Shown here: positions 1-7,034 of the stretch, piece by piece | How positions within the stretch are numbered: position 1 is the stretch's first letter | How the letters are laid out: the number at the start of each line of letters is the position of its first letter | Origin: MWBF01 sp040772005 | Lineage (GTDB): Bacteria; Chloroflexota; Anaerolineae; CG2-30-64-16 | Direction of reading: 5' to 3' | DNA: 64,000 bases | Assembly: GCA_040772005.1 (NCBI GenBank) | Contig: JAXGYZ010000004.1 | Coordinates: forward strand, 372,001 to 436,000 | Notes under the pieces: generated by a model | Database searches by the model: none | Seen by the model: the letters and a program-made list of their open reading frames with translations, nothing else | Told to the model about the DNA's origin: nothing | Translations under genes and position numbers: made by a program

Positions 1-901
1 CAATGAAGCCCAATCCGGTCCAGTTGGCGTTGAGCGTACCGAGCGCATAGAAGGCCAGCAGGAGACAGATGACCCCGATGACGCCACCCACGTAGCCGCC
101 GGGACTGGAGAGCTCGAAGATGATCGCGTTGAGGCCGATGGTCAGCAGCAGCGCGGCAATCGCCGGGTTCGTAATCTGGTTGAGCAGCCCTTCGATGGCA
201 TTGAGCGGCACTTCTTCCACCTGCGCGCCGCTCAACTGCAAGATGACAGTCTGCCCGGCCACCCGGACCTCCCGCCCGTCCAGCCGAGCCAGCAGGTCGG
301 GCACGTCGCTGGCGATGACGTCCACCACGCCGAGCTCCAGCGCCTCGTCGGCCGTCGCGGCCGCAGCCTCGGCCACCGCCTTCTCCGCCCACTCGACGGC
401 CTTCTCACCGCGCCGTGCGGCCAGGTTTTTGATATCAGCCACCAGGATGTTGGTCGCCTTGGCCTTCATCGTCTCGTCCAGATCTGCGCCTTCACCCGTG
501 ACGGGGCTGGCCGCACCGATGCTGCTGCCCGGAGCCATCGCGGCCGCGTGCGCCGCCAGCGTGATGAAGGTTCCGGCGGAGCCGGCGTGCGCCCCGCTGG
601 GCGAGACGTAGACGATGATCGGCACGCGCGCCGCAGTCATGTTCTGCGTGATGCCCTTCGTGATATCCACTGATCCGCCGGGGGTGTCCAGCTCGATCAC
701 GAGCGCAGCCGCGCCGCTGGCTTCCGCGTCGGCGATCGCGCGCGCAAGATACGACGCGAGGACAGGCGTGACCGGACCGTGGAACCGCGCCAGCTTGACC
801 GGCGCGGACTGCGCGCGAACGGGCAGACTCACCAGGGCCAGCAACAGCCAGCCCAGCAGCCAGGCATAGACCACGAAGCGAGCGCCACGACGGTTAGACA
901 T
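1..901 (-). CDS. NfeD-family membrane-bound serine protease (partial, C-terminus outside window)
   Basis: The reading frame starts with ATG at 899-901 on the minus strand and stays open to the left edge, so the C-terminal part is missing. Residues 10-30 form a signal/membrane segment. A ClpP-like domain follows, with the GGSVD segment near residues 75-79. Ser108 in GAHAGSAG and a lysine at 146 or 148 match the Ser/Lys dyad known for NfeD (1510-N type) proteases. From about residue 250 hydrophobic segments begin, as expected for the NfeD membrane part. The family cleaves hydrophobic stretches of membrane proteins such as stomatins; no stomatin gene is visible here, but it could lie just past the edge. 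The gene diverges from the NYN gene, and the two promoters overlap. Confidence 0.9.
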   Translation of the reverse strand, partial: MSNRRGARFVVYAWLLGWLLLALVSLPVRAQSAPVKLARFHGPVTPVLASYLARAIADAEASGAAALVIELDTPGGSVDITKGITQNMTAARVPIIVYVSPSGAHAGSAGTFITLAAHAAAMAPGSSIGAASPVTGEGADLDETMKAKATNILVADIKNLAARRGEKAVEWAEKAVAEAAAATADEALELGVVDVIASDVPDLLARLDGREVRVAGQTVILQLSGAQVEEVPLNAIEGLLNQITNPAIAALLLTIGLNAIIFELSSPGGYVGGVIGVICLLLAFYALGTLNANWTGLGFI

Positions 902-919
902 CACCGGATTTCCTTTGCG

Positions 920-948
920 TTGACTCTATGCGCATCATAGCATACACT
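920..948 (+). promoter_or_regulatory. sigma70-type promoter for the NYN-HEAT gene
   Basis: TTGACT (920-925), a 17-base spacer and TACACT (943-948) sit 41 bases before the ATG at 989. It interlocks with the opposing promoter of the nfeD-like gene. Confidence 0.65.
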
Positions 949-962
949 AACGGCAGCGTCAA
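934..962 (-). promoter_or_regulatory. sigma70-type promoter for the nfeD-like gene
   Basis: On the minus strand TTGACG (962-957) and TATGAT (939-934) are separated by 17 bases and lie about 33 bases upstream of the start codon. The element overlaps the plus-strand promoter at 920-948, so the two divergent promoters occupy the same DNA. Confidence 0.65.
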
Positions 963-988
963 CGCGTTTTTGCAGAGCCACGAGGCCC

Positions 989-1912
989 ATGTCCTATATC
1001 ATCGACGGCCACAACTTGATCGGCGTCATGCCCGACATACACCTGCGCCAGCCGGACGACGAGGAACGGCTGGTGGCCCGCCTGCAGAGCTATCAGGCGC
1101 GCATGGGCGGTCGCGCGATGATCGTCTTCTTCGACAGCGGCCCGTACGCCGTCAGCCTGCCGGCGAGTACACCCGTGCGGCCGCGGCTGGCCTCGACGCC
1201 CGGCATCGAGGTCCGGTTCACCCGTCCCGGCCAGAGTGCGGATGACGCCATCCTGGATTTCCTCCATGCCGCACGACAGCCGGGCCAGTATGCGGTCGTG
1301 ACCAATGACCAGGAGTTGAGCGCCCGCGCGCGGGCTGCGGGTGCGAGCGTGTTGCGCGCCAGTGAGTTCGTCGTGCAGGTGCAGCGGAAGGTCACGCGGC
1401 CGCGCAAGGCCCCCACGCCCGACGAAGCAACGGCCCCCAATCCCCACGACCCGGCCTTCGCCGACCTGAATGCGGCCTTCCTCGCCGCGGAGAAGGCGCA
1501 GCGGCGCTTCGCGCCCAAGAAGCCGGCGGATGTTGATACATGGATCGAGCGGCTCTACACCGGCGACCGCCAACTGGCGGAGCGCGCGGCGCAGTGGCTC
1601 GGTGAGTTCGGCGGCGACAGGGCGCAGGAGCCGCTGCGCGATGCGTTGACGCATGCCGATGCCGCAGTGCGGGCGGCCGCGGCCCTCGGCCTGGGCAACG
1701 TGGGACATAAGTCCACGTTCGACGCCCTATGCGACCGGCTCGCCCATGACGGCAACAGCATGGTGCGCGAAGCCGCCGCACAGGCATTGGGCCGCATCGG
1801 CAACCGCAGCGTCATTCCCGCGCTGGAAGCCGCCGCGCAGACGGATGGCAAAAACAAGGTGCGCAAGGCCGCGGCGCAGGCCGTTGCCAGCATCAAGGCC
1901 CGCAAACCATAG
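989..1912 (+). CDS. NYN-domain (YacP-like) nuclease fused to HEAT repeats
   Basis: This is a 307-residue protein. Residues 1-135 look like a YacP/NYN PIN-fold RNase: YIIDGHNL near the N-terminus supplies the first acidic residue, FFDSGP around 47-52 and DDAILDF around 87-93 supply further acidic positions, and VVTNDQELS near 105 resembles the NYN motif TSDR/NDxE. A low-complexity linker around 135-165 leads to alanine-rich helical repeats (about 185-305) with the HEAT/PBS-lyase pattern, for example AAVRAAAALGLGNVG and VREAAAQALGRIGN. NYN_YacP proteins are putative RNA nucleases; HEAT repeats normally bind protein or nucleic acid. The fusion suggests a nuclease with a built-in scaffold. The substrate cannot be told from sequence. 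Confidence 0.8.
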   Translation: MSYIIDGHNLIGVMPDIHLRQPDDEERLVARLQSYQARMGGRAMIVFFDSGPYAVSLPASTPVRPRLASTPGIEVRFTRPGQSADDAILDFLHAARQPGQYAVVTNDQELSARARAAGASVLRASEFVVQVQRKVTRPRKAPTPDEATAPNPHDPAFADLNAAFLAAEKAQRRFAPKKPADVDTWIERLYTGDRQLAERAAQWLGEFGGDRAQEPLRDALTHADAAVRAAAALGLGNVGHKSTFDALCDRLAHDGNSMVREAAAQALGRIGNRSVIPALEAAAQTDGKNKVRKAAAQAVASIKARKP

Positions 1913-1946
1913 ACCTTCCTCGGCCCAGCGATTCCTGGCCTCGTTT

Positions 1947-1975
1947 TTGTACCCTGGTTCATTCAGCGCGATAAT
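1947..1975 (+). promoter_or_regulatory. putative promoter for the small membrane protein
   Basis: TTGTAC (1947-1952), a 17-base spacer and GATAAT (1970-1975) precede the gene at 2038. The leader is short and an AGAGGA ribosome-binding site lies at about 2028-2033. Confidence 0.5.
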
Positions 1976-2037
1976 TATATCGTTTTTCTGCTCCGCGCCT
2001 CCGGGCCGCGGTTGAGCTTTGGACGCAAAGAGGATCC

Positions 2038-2520
2038 ATGAAAACAGTCTCCCGGTATGCCCTGGCCTATTTGCTGTGGGCCCTGACCATCGTTGCGATG
2101 GTGGTGGTTGCTCTGCTGGCGCGCGACGCGCTGATGAACTCCCTGACGATGAGCTCGGTCTCCGACATAGAGCCAGGCGCCCTCGGTGCGCTGGATACCA
2201 GCCTGCGCTTGCGCGCAGTGGGCACCTGGTCCTATCCCATCATCGGCGTCATTCTGGTTGTGCTGGTCGTGTTCCTGGAGCACTACTATCGCACGGCTGC
2301 ATCGACCGCCCTGCTTCTGGCCCGCTTCGTCAAGGCGGCAGCGCTCACGCTGATCGTTCTGTTCGTGGGCCACCTGGTGCTTTTCCTGACGAGCCGTTCG
2401 GCAGGTGTGATGGATTGGGCCGGGGCCTGGCTGCCCGCGCTGGAGCTGGTGGTCGTCGGCCTGCTCTTCGGCATCTATGCCTGGCTGCGCCGCCGGCCCG
2501 TAAGCCTGCGCACACCCTGA
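2038..2520 (+). CDS. four-helix integral membrane protein of unknown function
   Basis: This 160-residue protein has four predicted membrane segments: about 8-28, 62-82, 101-122 and 133-152. The first loop (about 30-60) is acidic and probably outside. The start is an ATG preceded by AGAGGATCC. I do not recognise a family. The gene is flanked by the NYN-HEAT gene upstream and the convergent mreB downstream, with a hairpin between. It contains no cysteines and no obvious catalytic motif. Confidence 0.7.
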   Translation: MKTVSRYALAYLLWALTIVAMVVVALLARDALMNSLTMSSVSDIEPGALGALDTSLRLRAVGTWSYPIIGVILVVLVVFLEHYYRTAASTALLLARFVKAAALTLIVLFVGHLVLFLTSRSAGVMDWAGAWLPALELVVVGLLFGIYAWLRRRPVSLRTP

Positions 2521-2565
2521 CCGGCCTCTACAGGCAGCCGCTTGCGCAAAAATGGCCCCAACAAA

Positions 2566-2591
2566 AGAGACGTCCCACAAGGGACGTCTCT
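2566..2591 (-). terminator. intrinsic terminator of mreB (possibly bidirectional)
   Basis: A perfect 11-bp stem (AGAGACGTCCC, 2566-2576, with its complement at 2581-2591) has a 4-base loop. On the minus strand it is followed by TTTTGTTGG, which suits termination of mreB. It also lies just downstream of the plus-strand membrane gene. Confidence 0.75.
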
Positions 2592-2620
2592 GCACGTAAA
2601 CAGCGGGTTCGGTGTGCGGG

Positions 2621-3625
2621 CTATACGTCGGTCAGGCTGCGGCGCATGATCGGGTAGTTTTCGAGGGCCCGGCCCGCACCGATGGCGACGCATGCCATCG
2701 GCTGCTCGGCCACGAACGCGGGCACGCCCGTTTCGCGGGTGACGAGCCGATCGATGTTGCGCAGGAGTGCGCCGCCGCCGGAGAGCACCATGCCGCGGTC
2801 GATGATATCTGCGGCCAGTTCCGGCGGGGTTTTTTCGAGCGTCTGCTTCAAGACGCCGATGATGGAAGCCAGCGGCTCGGCCATCGCCTCGGTGATTTCG
2901 CTGGAGGTCAGCACAATCGTCTTGGGCAGCCCGGCGACCTGGTCGCGGCCGCGCACCTCCATCTCCATCTCCTGGGGCAGCGGCAGCGCACTGCCGATGG
3001 CAATCTTGATTTCCTCTGCCGTCTGCTCACCGATAATCAGATTGTACTTCTTGCGCACATAGGCCATGATGGCTTCGTCGGTGCGGATGCCGCCCACGCG
3101 CACGCTGCTCCACACGACAATATCGTTCATCGAAACCACGGCCACTTCGGTCGTGCCGCCGCCCATGTCCACCACAAGATTGCCTGTCGGGGTGCCGATG
3201 GGCAGACCTGCGCCATATGCCGCGGCGAGCGGCTCGGGAATCAGGTAGGCGGCCTTGGCGCCCGCCTGCATCGCCGCATCGTGGACGGCCCGGCTCTCCA
3301 CGCTGGTGACACCCCGGGGTACGCTGATCATCACCTGCGGCCGGAACATCGGCCCGCGGCCGACGACCTTGCGGATGAAATAGCGCAGCATGGCCTCGGT
3401 GACAACGTAGTCAGCGATGACGCCGTCGCGCATCGGCCGTGCAACCTCGATGCTCTCCGGCGACCGGCCCAGCATGTCGCGCGCTTCCTGGCCGACTGCG
3501 ACAATCTTGTTGTCTCTCATCGAGATGGCGACGACGGAGGGCTCGCGCAAGACGATGCCGCGGCCGGTGACATATACCAACACATTGACCGTGCCCAGGT
3601 CAATGCCGATTTGACGTTCAAACAT
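2621..3625 (-). CDS. mreB: rod-shape-determining protein MreB
   Basis: This 334-residue actin-like ATPase polymerises under the membrane and guides the cell-wall elongation machinery. The phosphate-1 motif IGIDLGTVN lies at residues 5-13. The second phosphate loop, VVDMGGGTTEVAVVS, is near 158, and the adenosine-binding motif VLSGGGALL is near 280. Length and order match MreB/Mbl. The start chosen is the ATG at 3623-3625, giving MFERQIGIDLG; a longer frame upstream would add an unrelated arginine-rich tail. The gene is monocistronic here, without mreC/mreD next to it. Its promoter is at 3733-3761 and its terminator at 2566-2591. Confidence 0.96.
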   Translation of the reverse strand: MFERQIGIDLGTVNVLVYVTGRGIVLREPSVVAISMRDNKIVAVGQEARDMLGRSPESIEVARPMRDGVIADYVVTEAMLRYFIRKVVGRGPMFRPQVMISVPRGVTSVESRAVHDAAMQAGAKAAYLIPEPLAAAYGAGLPIGTPTGNLVVDMGGGTTEVAVVSMNDIVVWSSVRVGGIRTDEAIMAYVRKKYNLIIGEQTAEEIKIAIGSALPLPQEMEMEVRGRDQVAGLPKTIVLTSSEITEAMAEPLASIIGVLKQTLEKTPPELAADIIDRGMVLSGGGALLRNIDRLVTRETGVPAFVAEQPMACVAIGAGRALENYPIMRRSLTDV

Positions 3626-3732
3626 GAATGGCTCCCGCTGGCGCTTCCTGGTGTGGTATGGAAAGCAATGAAGGACACGAGCGAGGCGTTGCTGGCCGCG
3701 CGAATACATCCTGTGCCGTCCACAACATTGCG

Positions 3733-3761
3733 ATTATACGGCAAAGTGCTCAGGCGCGCAA
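3733..3761 (-). promoter_or_regulatory. sigma70-type promoter of mreB
   Basis: On the minus strand TTGCGC (3761-3756), a 17-base spacer and TATAAT (3738-3733) lie about 108 bases upstream of the mreB start. The -10 box is a perfect consensus. Confidence 0.7.
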
Positions 3762-3829
3762 AAGCGCATGGTTAAGTAAGTGTTCAGCGTTACTTCGTAA
3801 CATGAGCTCCCCTGCCCATCAGTAGGCCC

Positions 3830-3880
3830 ACAAACCCGGTTTCTGTGCGAAGCTGCGCTTCGCCGGGAAACCGGGTTTGT
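3830..3880. repeat. 51-base nested palindromic repeat, copy 1
   Basis: The outer arms ACAAACCCGGTTTC (3830-3843) and GAAACCGGGTTTGT (3867-3880) are perfect complements. An inner stem, CGAAGC/GCTTCG (3848-3853, 3857-3862), sits inside. A second copy in inverted orientation lies at 48114-48164. An 11-base direct repeat, CATGGTTAAGT, occurs on both sides (3768-3778 and 3896-3906), which might be a trace of insertion. The rest of the roughly 460-base gap upstream of mreB (3626-4083) has no convincing gene. Confidence 0.75.
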
Positions 3881-3972
3881 AACGGTGAACAGTTACATGG
3901 TTAAGTCGGGAAAAGCAGCGGAAGGTGACCAGGGGTGAAAATCCCAGTACCTCGTCAACGGTCATTTGATGC

Positions 3973-4022
3973 GTAGCGTAGGGCCTTGTGCTCGTCCCAA
4001 CGCCCACGAGGGGCTAGGCTAC
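3973..4022. repeat. 50-base imperfect palindrome, copy 1
   Basis: The element opens with GTAGCGTAGGGCCTTGTG and closes with ACGAGGGGCTAGGCTAC, so it can fold into a long imperfect hairpin. The reverse complement of 53092-53141 is the same length and nearly the same sequence. It sits in the non-coding gap between mreB and the end of the ATP synthase operon. Confidence 0.7.
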
Positions 4023-4083
4023 GGCCCATCGAACCAGCCTTGACGGACTTACTAGGGCAAGCAGGGGCAGGCTGCGCGCCAAA

Positions 4084-4123
4084 CGGAAAAAGAAAAGAGC
4101 GCAGCCTTTAGCCGGCCGCGCTC
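4084..4123 (-). terminator. intrinsic terminator of the ATP synthase operon
   Basis: On the minus strand GAGCGCGGCC (4123-4114) pairs with GGCTGCGCTC (4106-4097) with one G-U pair and a 7-base loop. It is followed by the T-rich run TTTTCTTTTT. It lies about 50 bases beyond the atpC stop. Confidence 0.85.
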
Positions 4124-4171
4124 TCGACAAGTCTTGTCTCGATTTACTCGTTACTTTTCACTCGTTTGTCG

Positions 4172-4630
4172 TCATTCGATCTTCGTCTGCGTATCCGTCT
4201 CCGAACCCACAGGCCCATACCAGCCGCGGTGCCGGCCGGACACGCGCAGGCGGACAATCTGACGCTTAAGGCTCATCTCGACCAGCGCGCGCTGGTCGCG
4301 ACGGATGCCCTGCGCCAGCAGTTGCGCGGCACGGGCGCGGGCGGCCTCGGCGCGCTCCGCGTTAATCTCGTCCGATCGTTCAGCCGTCCGGGCCAGGATG
4401 GTGATGTGGTCGGGCCGCACTTCCATCCAGCCGCCGCTGACAGCGAAATAAAGCGGCTCGGCCCCTGCGCGATGTACGATGACCTCGCCGGGGCTGAGCA
4501 CCGTCATCAGCGGGGCATGTTTGGGCAGGATGCCCAACTGCCCCTCGCTGCCCGGCGCTTGCACCTCGGTCACGTCACCGGAGAACACATTGCGGTCCTG
4601 CGCTACGAAGTCCAGGCGAATCGTAGCCAT
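4172..4630 (-). CDS. atpC: F1F0 ATP synthase subunit epsilon
   Basis: This 152-residue subunit links the rotor (with gamma) and can inhibit ATP hydrolysis. The N-terminal beta-sandwich (1-85) carries the typical GILPKHAPLMTVLSPGEV. The C-terminal helical hairpin (about 87-125) is rich in alanine and arginine. The tail after residue 125 is longer than in many homologues and basic, then acidic. It starts 5 bases after the atpD stop, with GGGGGTAATT as ribosome-binding region. It is the last gene of the operon, ahead of the terminator at 4084-4123. A degenerate TTACTCGTTACT stretch adjoins its stop and resembles the repeat arms at 45846-45894. Confidence 0.95.
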   Translation of the reverse strand: MATIRLDFVAQDRNVFSGDVTEVQAPGSEGQLGILPKHAPLMTVLSPGEVIVHRAGAEPLYFAVSGGWMEVRPDHITILARTAERSDEINAERAEAARARAAQLLAQGIRRDQRALVEMSLKRQIVRLRVSGRHRGWYGPVGSETDTQTKIE

Positions 4631-4635
4631 CGGAA

Positions 4636-6039
4636 TTACCCCCTCAGTTCCTTGCCCCGCGCCACAGCGTCCTCGATGGTGCCGACCATGTAGAAGGCCT
4701 GCTCCGGCAGGTCGTCGTGCTTGCCATCCAGAATCTGCTGGAAGCCCGCGATGCTGTCGGCCAGCTTGACGTAGACGCCGGGCCGGCTCGTGAAGGCTTC
4801 CGCGACGAACATCGGCTGCGTCAGGAAGCGCTGAATCTTGCGGGCGCGTGCGACGGTCAGCCGATCCTCTTCGCTGAGTTCCTCGACGCCCAGGATGGCG
4901 ATGATGTCCTGCAGGTCGCGGTAGCGTTGCAGGGTGCGCTGCACGTTGCGGGCCACGGCGTAGTGCTCCTCGCCCACGATGTTCGGGTCCAGGATGCGGC
5001 TGGTGGAGGCCAGCGGGTCCACCGCGGGGAAGAGCGCCTGCTCGGCCAGCGAACGTTCGAGGCTGATGCTGGCGTCCAGGTGCGCAAACGTGGTTGCGGG
5101 CGCCGGATCGGTGTAGTCGTCCGCGGGCACATACACGGCCTGCATCGAGGTAATCGAGCCGGTCTTGGTGGACGTGATGCGCTCCTGCAGTTCGCCCATG
5201 TCCGTGCCGAGGGTCGGCTGGTAGCCCACGGCGCTGGGCAGGCGGCCCAGCAGCGAAGACACCTCGGACCCGGCCTGCACGAACCGGAAGATGTTGTCGA
5301 TGAACAACAGCACGTCGCGGCCCTGGTCGCGGAAGTATTCGGCCATCGTCACGCCAGTCAGTCCGACGCGCAGCCGCGCGCCCGGCGGCTCGTTCATCTG
5401 GCCGAACACCATGACCGTGCTGCTGATGACGCCGGAGTCGCGCATTTCATGCCACAGGTCATTGCCCTCGCGGCTGCGCTCACCCACGCCGGCGAATACC
5501 GAGTAGCCGGAGTGGAACTTGGCGATGTTGTGGATGAGTTCCTGGATGACGACCGTCTTGCCGACGCCCGCGCCGCCGAAGATGGCCGTCTTGCCGCCCT
5601 TCGTGAACGGCGCAATCAGGTCGATGACCTTGATGCCCGTCTCGAAGACCTCGGCCTCGGTGGATTGCTCGACCAGGGTCGGCGGGGCGCGGTGAATCGG
5701 GTAGTGGGCCGCCGCGTCGACAGGCTGATCGGTGTCAATGGCATTGCCCAGGACGTTGAAGATGCGGCCCAGCGTGGCCTCGCCCACCGGCACAGTGATC
5801 GGCGCGCCGGTGCCGATGACTTCCATGCCCCGGCGCAGGCCGTCCGTGCTCGACATCGCCACGGAGCGCACCCAGCCGCCGCTCAACTGGCCCTGCACCT
5901 CGCAGATCAGGCGACCGCCGCCGTCCAGCGGGATTTCCAGCGCATCGAAGATATCAGGGAGCTCATCCTGCTCGAAAGCCGCGTCCACCACAGGCCCGAT
6001 CACCTGTACGATTTTACCCTTCGCACCCTGTTTTGGCAT
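4636..6039 (-). CDS. atpD: F1F0 ATP synthase subunit beta (catalytic)
   Basis: This 467-residue catalytic subunit has the Walker A loop GGAGVGKT near residue 155 and the catalytic-glutamate segment GVGERSREGNDL near 186. It also has the Walker B stretch DVLLFIDNIFRF near 245 and the DELSEED-type lever segment, here EELSEEDRL, near 395. All catalytic features appear intact. The ATG at 6037-6039 is preceded by GGAGTTAAGAG. It follows atpG by 62 bases and precedes atpC by 5 bases, the standard order. Confidence 0.98.
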   Translation of the reverse strand: MPKQGAKGKIVQVIGPVVDAAFEQDELPDIFDALEIPLDGGGRLICEVQGQLSGGWVRSVAMSSTDGLRRGMEVIGTGAPITVPVGEATLGRIFNVLGNAIDTDQPVDAAAHYPIHRAPPTLVEQSTEAEVFETGIKVIDLIAPFTKGGKTAIFGGAGVGKTVVIQELIHNIAKFHSGYSVFAGVGERSREGNDLWHEMRDSGVISSTVMVFGQMNEPPGARLRVGLTGVTMAEYFRDQGRDVLLFIDNIFRFVQAGSEVSSLLGRLPSAVGYQPTLGTDMGELQERITSTKTGSITSMQAVYVPADDYTDPAPATTFAHLDASISLERSLAEQALFPAVDPLASTSRILDPNIVGEEHYAVARNVQRTLQRYRDLQDIIAILGVEELSEEDRLTVARARKIQRFLTQPMFVAEAFTSRPGVYVKLADSIAGFQQILDGKHDDLPEQAFYMVGTIEDAVARGKELRG

Positions 6040-6101
6040 CTCTTAACTCCGCTATGTTCGGTAGCGACGTCCCAGCGGGGCGTTGCCTCATCCGGTGAAG
6101 G

Positions 6102-6977
6102 CTAAGCCGCCTGCTGCAGAGCAGACGACCCGCCGACGATATCAAGCAGTTCTTTTGTGATGGCTTCCTGCCGCGCCTTGTTGTAAGAGAGGGTCAGCTC
6201 GCCAATCAGCTCATTGGCCGACTCAGTTGCATTCCGCATCGCCACCATGCGAGCCGATTGCTCGCTGGCCATCGCCTCATAGACTGCCTGCAGAATCTGC
6301 AGCTCGGTCAGGCCGCGCAGGACTTCGCCCAGGATGGTCTGCGGGTCCGGCTCAAAGATGTAGTCCGCAGCCATCGGCTGCTCGGGCTCGGCCGGCTGGA
6401 TGGGCAGCAGTTGGCTGATGTCGGGCTCCTGGCGGATCGTGTTGACGAACTTAGTGGAAACAATGTAGACCGCATCGAAATCCTGGTTGATGAAAGCGTC
6501 GATCAGGACCTGCGCAATCGGGGCCACATCGTTAGCGGACGGGCGATCGCTCAAGCCGGTGAACACCGCGTGCAGCGGCGGGCCATGGCGCAGCATGAAA
6601 TCGCGGCCCTTCGCGCCCACCGTCACCATGCTGACCTGCTTGCCGGCGTCTTCCAGCTCGTTGGCCTGGATCATGGCTTCGCGGATGACGTTCGCATTGT
6701 AGGCGCCGGCCAGCCCGCGGTCACCCGTAATGAGCAGCAGCGCAACCTTGTTGATGGGTCGCTGTTGCAGCAGCGGCTGCTCAGGCGCGGCAGACGCACG
6801 CAGGCGCGCCAGGAAGGCCAACACTTCGCGCGACTTCTCAGCATAGGGCCGCGTCATCAGCACCTGCTGTTGGGCCTTACGCATCTTGGCCGCGGCCACC
6901 GTCTCCATCGCCTTGGTCACTTTGGAGATGTTCTTGACGCTGCGAATGCGCCGCCGGATTTCGCGTGTGCTGGGCAT
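6102..6977 (-). CDS. atpG: F1F0 ATP synthase subunit gamma (rotor shaft)
   Basis: This 291-residue subunit begins MPSTREIRRRIRSVKNISKVTKAM, the usual N-terminal coiled-coil helix. A central Rossmann-like domain contains LLITGDRGLAGAYNANV near residue 83. The conserved C-terminal helix around 238-280 (RMVAMRNATESANELIGEL) returns to form the shaft. GGAAGGTAACGC precedes the ATG. It lies between atpA and atpD as in most bacteria. Confidence 0.97.
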   Translation of the reverse strand: MPSTREIRRRIRSVKNISKVTKAMETVAAAKMRKAQQQVLMTRPYAEKSREVLAFLARLRASAAPEQPLLQQRPINKVALLLITGDRGLAGAYNANVIREAMIQANELEDAGKQVSMVTVGAKGRDFMLRHGPPLHAVFTGLSDRPSANDVAPIAQVLIDAFINQDFDAVYIVSTKFVNTIRQEPDISQLLPIQPAEPEQPMAADYIFEPDPQTILGEVLRGLTELQILQAVYEAMASEQSARMVAMRNATESANELIGELTLSYNKARQEAITKELLDIVGGSSALQQAA

Positions 6978-7034
6978 GCGTTACCTTCCACAGTCAACGT
7001 GGCAGCCGCAAACGTGGCCGCCCCCACGTCGCCC

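Noticed and set aside
928..1245. Short plus-strand frame starting before the NYN gene
   Set aside because: It is in a different frame from the NYN protein, overlaps it completely and lacks a domain, and its composition is typical of a frame shadow.
3894..3972. A stretch with GTGAAAATCCC-like text, reminiscent of group II intron domains
   Set aside because: No complete intron structure, no catalytic domain V sequence and no reverse transcriptase in reach. The similarity is too short.
4138..4171. Partial TTACTCGTTACT repeat next to the atpC stop
   Set aside because: It resembles one arm of the repeat at 45846-45894 but has no opposite arm, so it is only mentioned in the atpC entry and not called a repeat.
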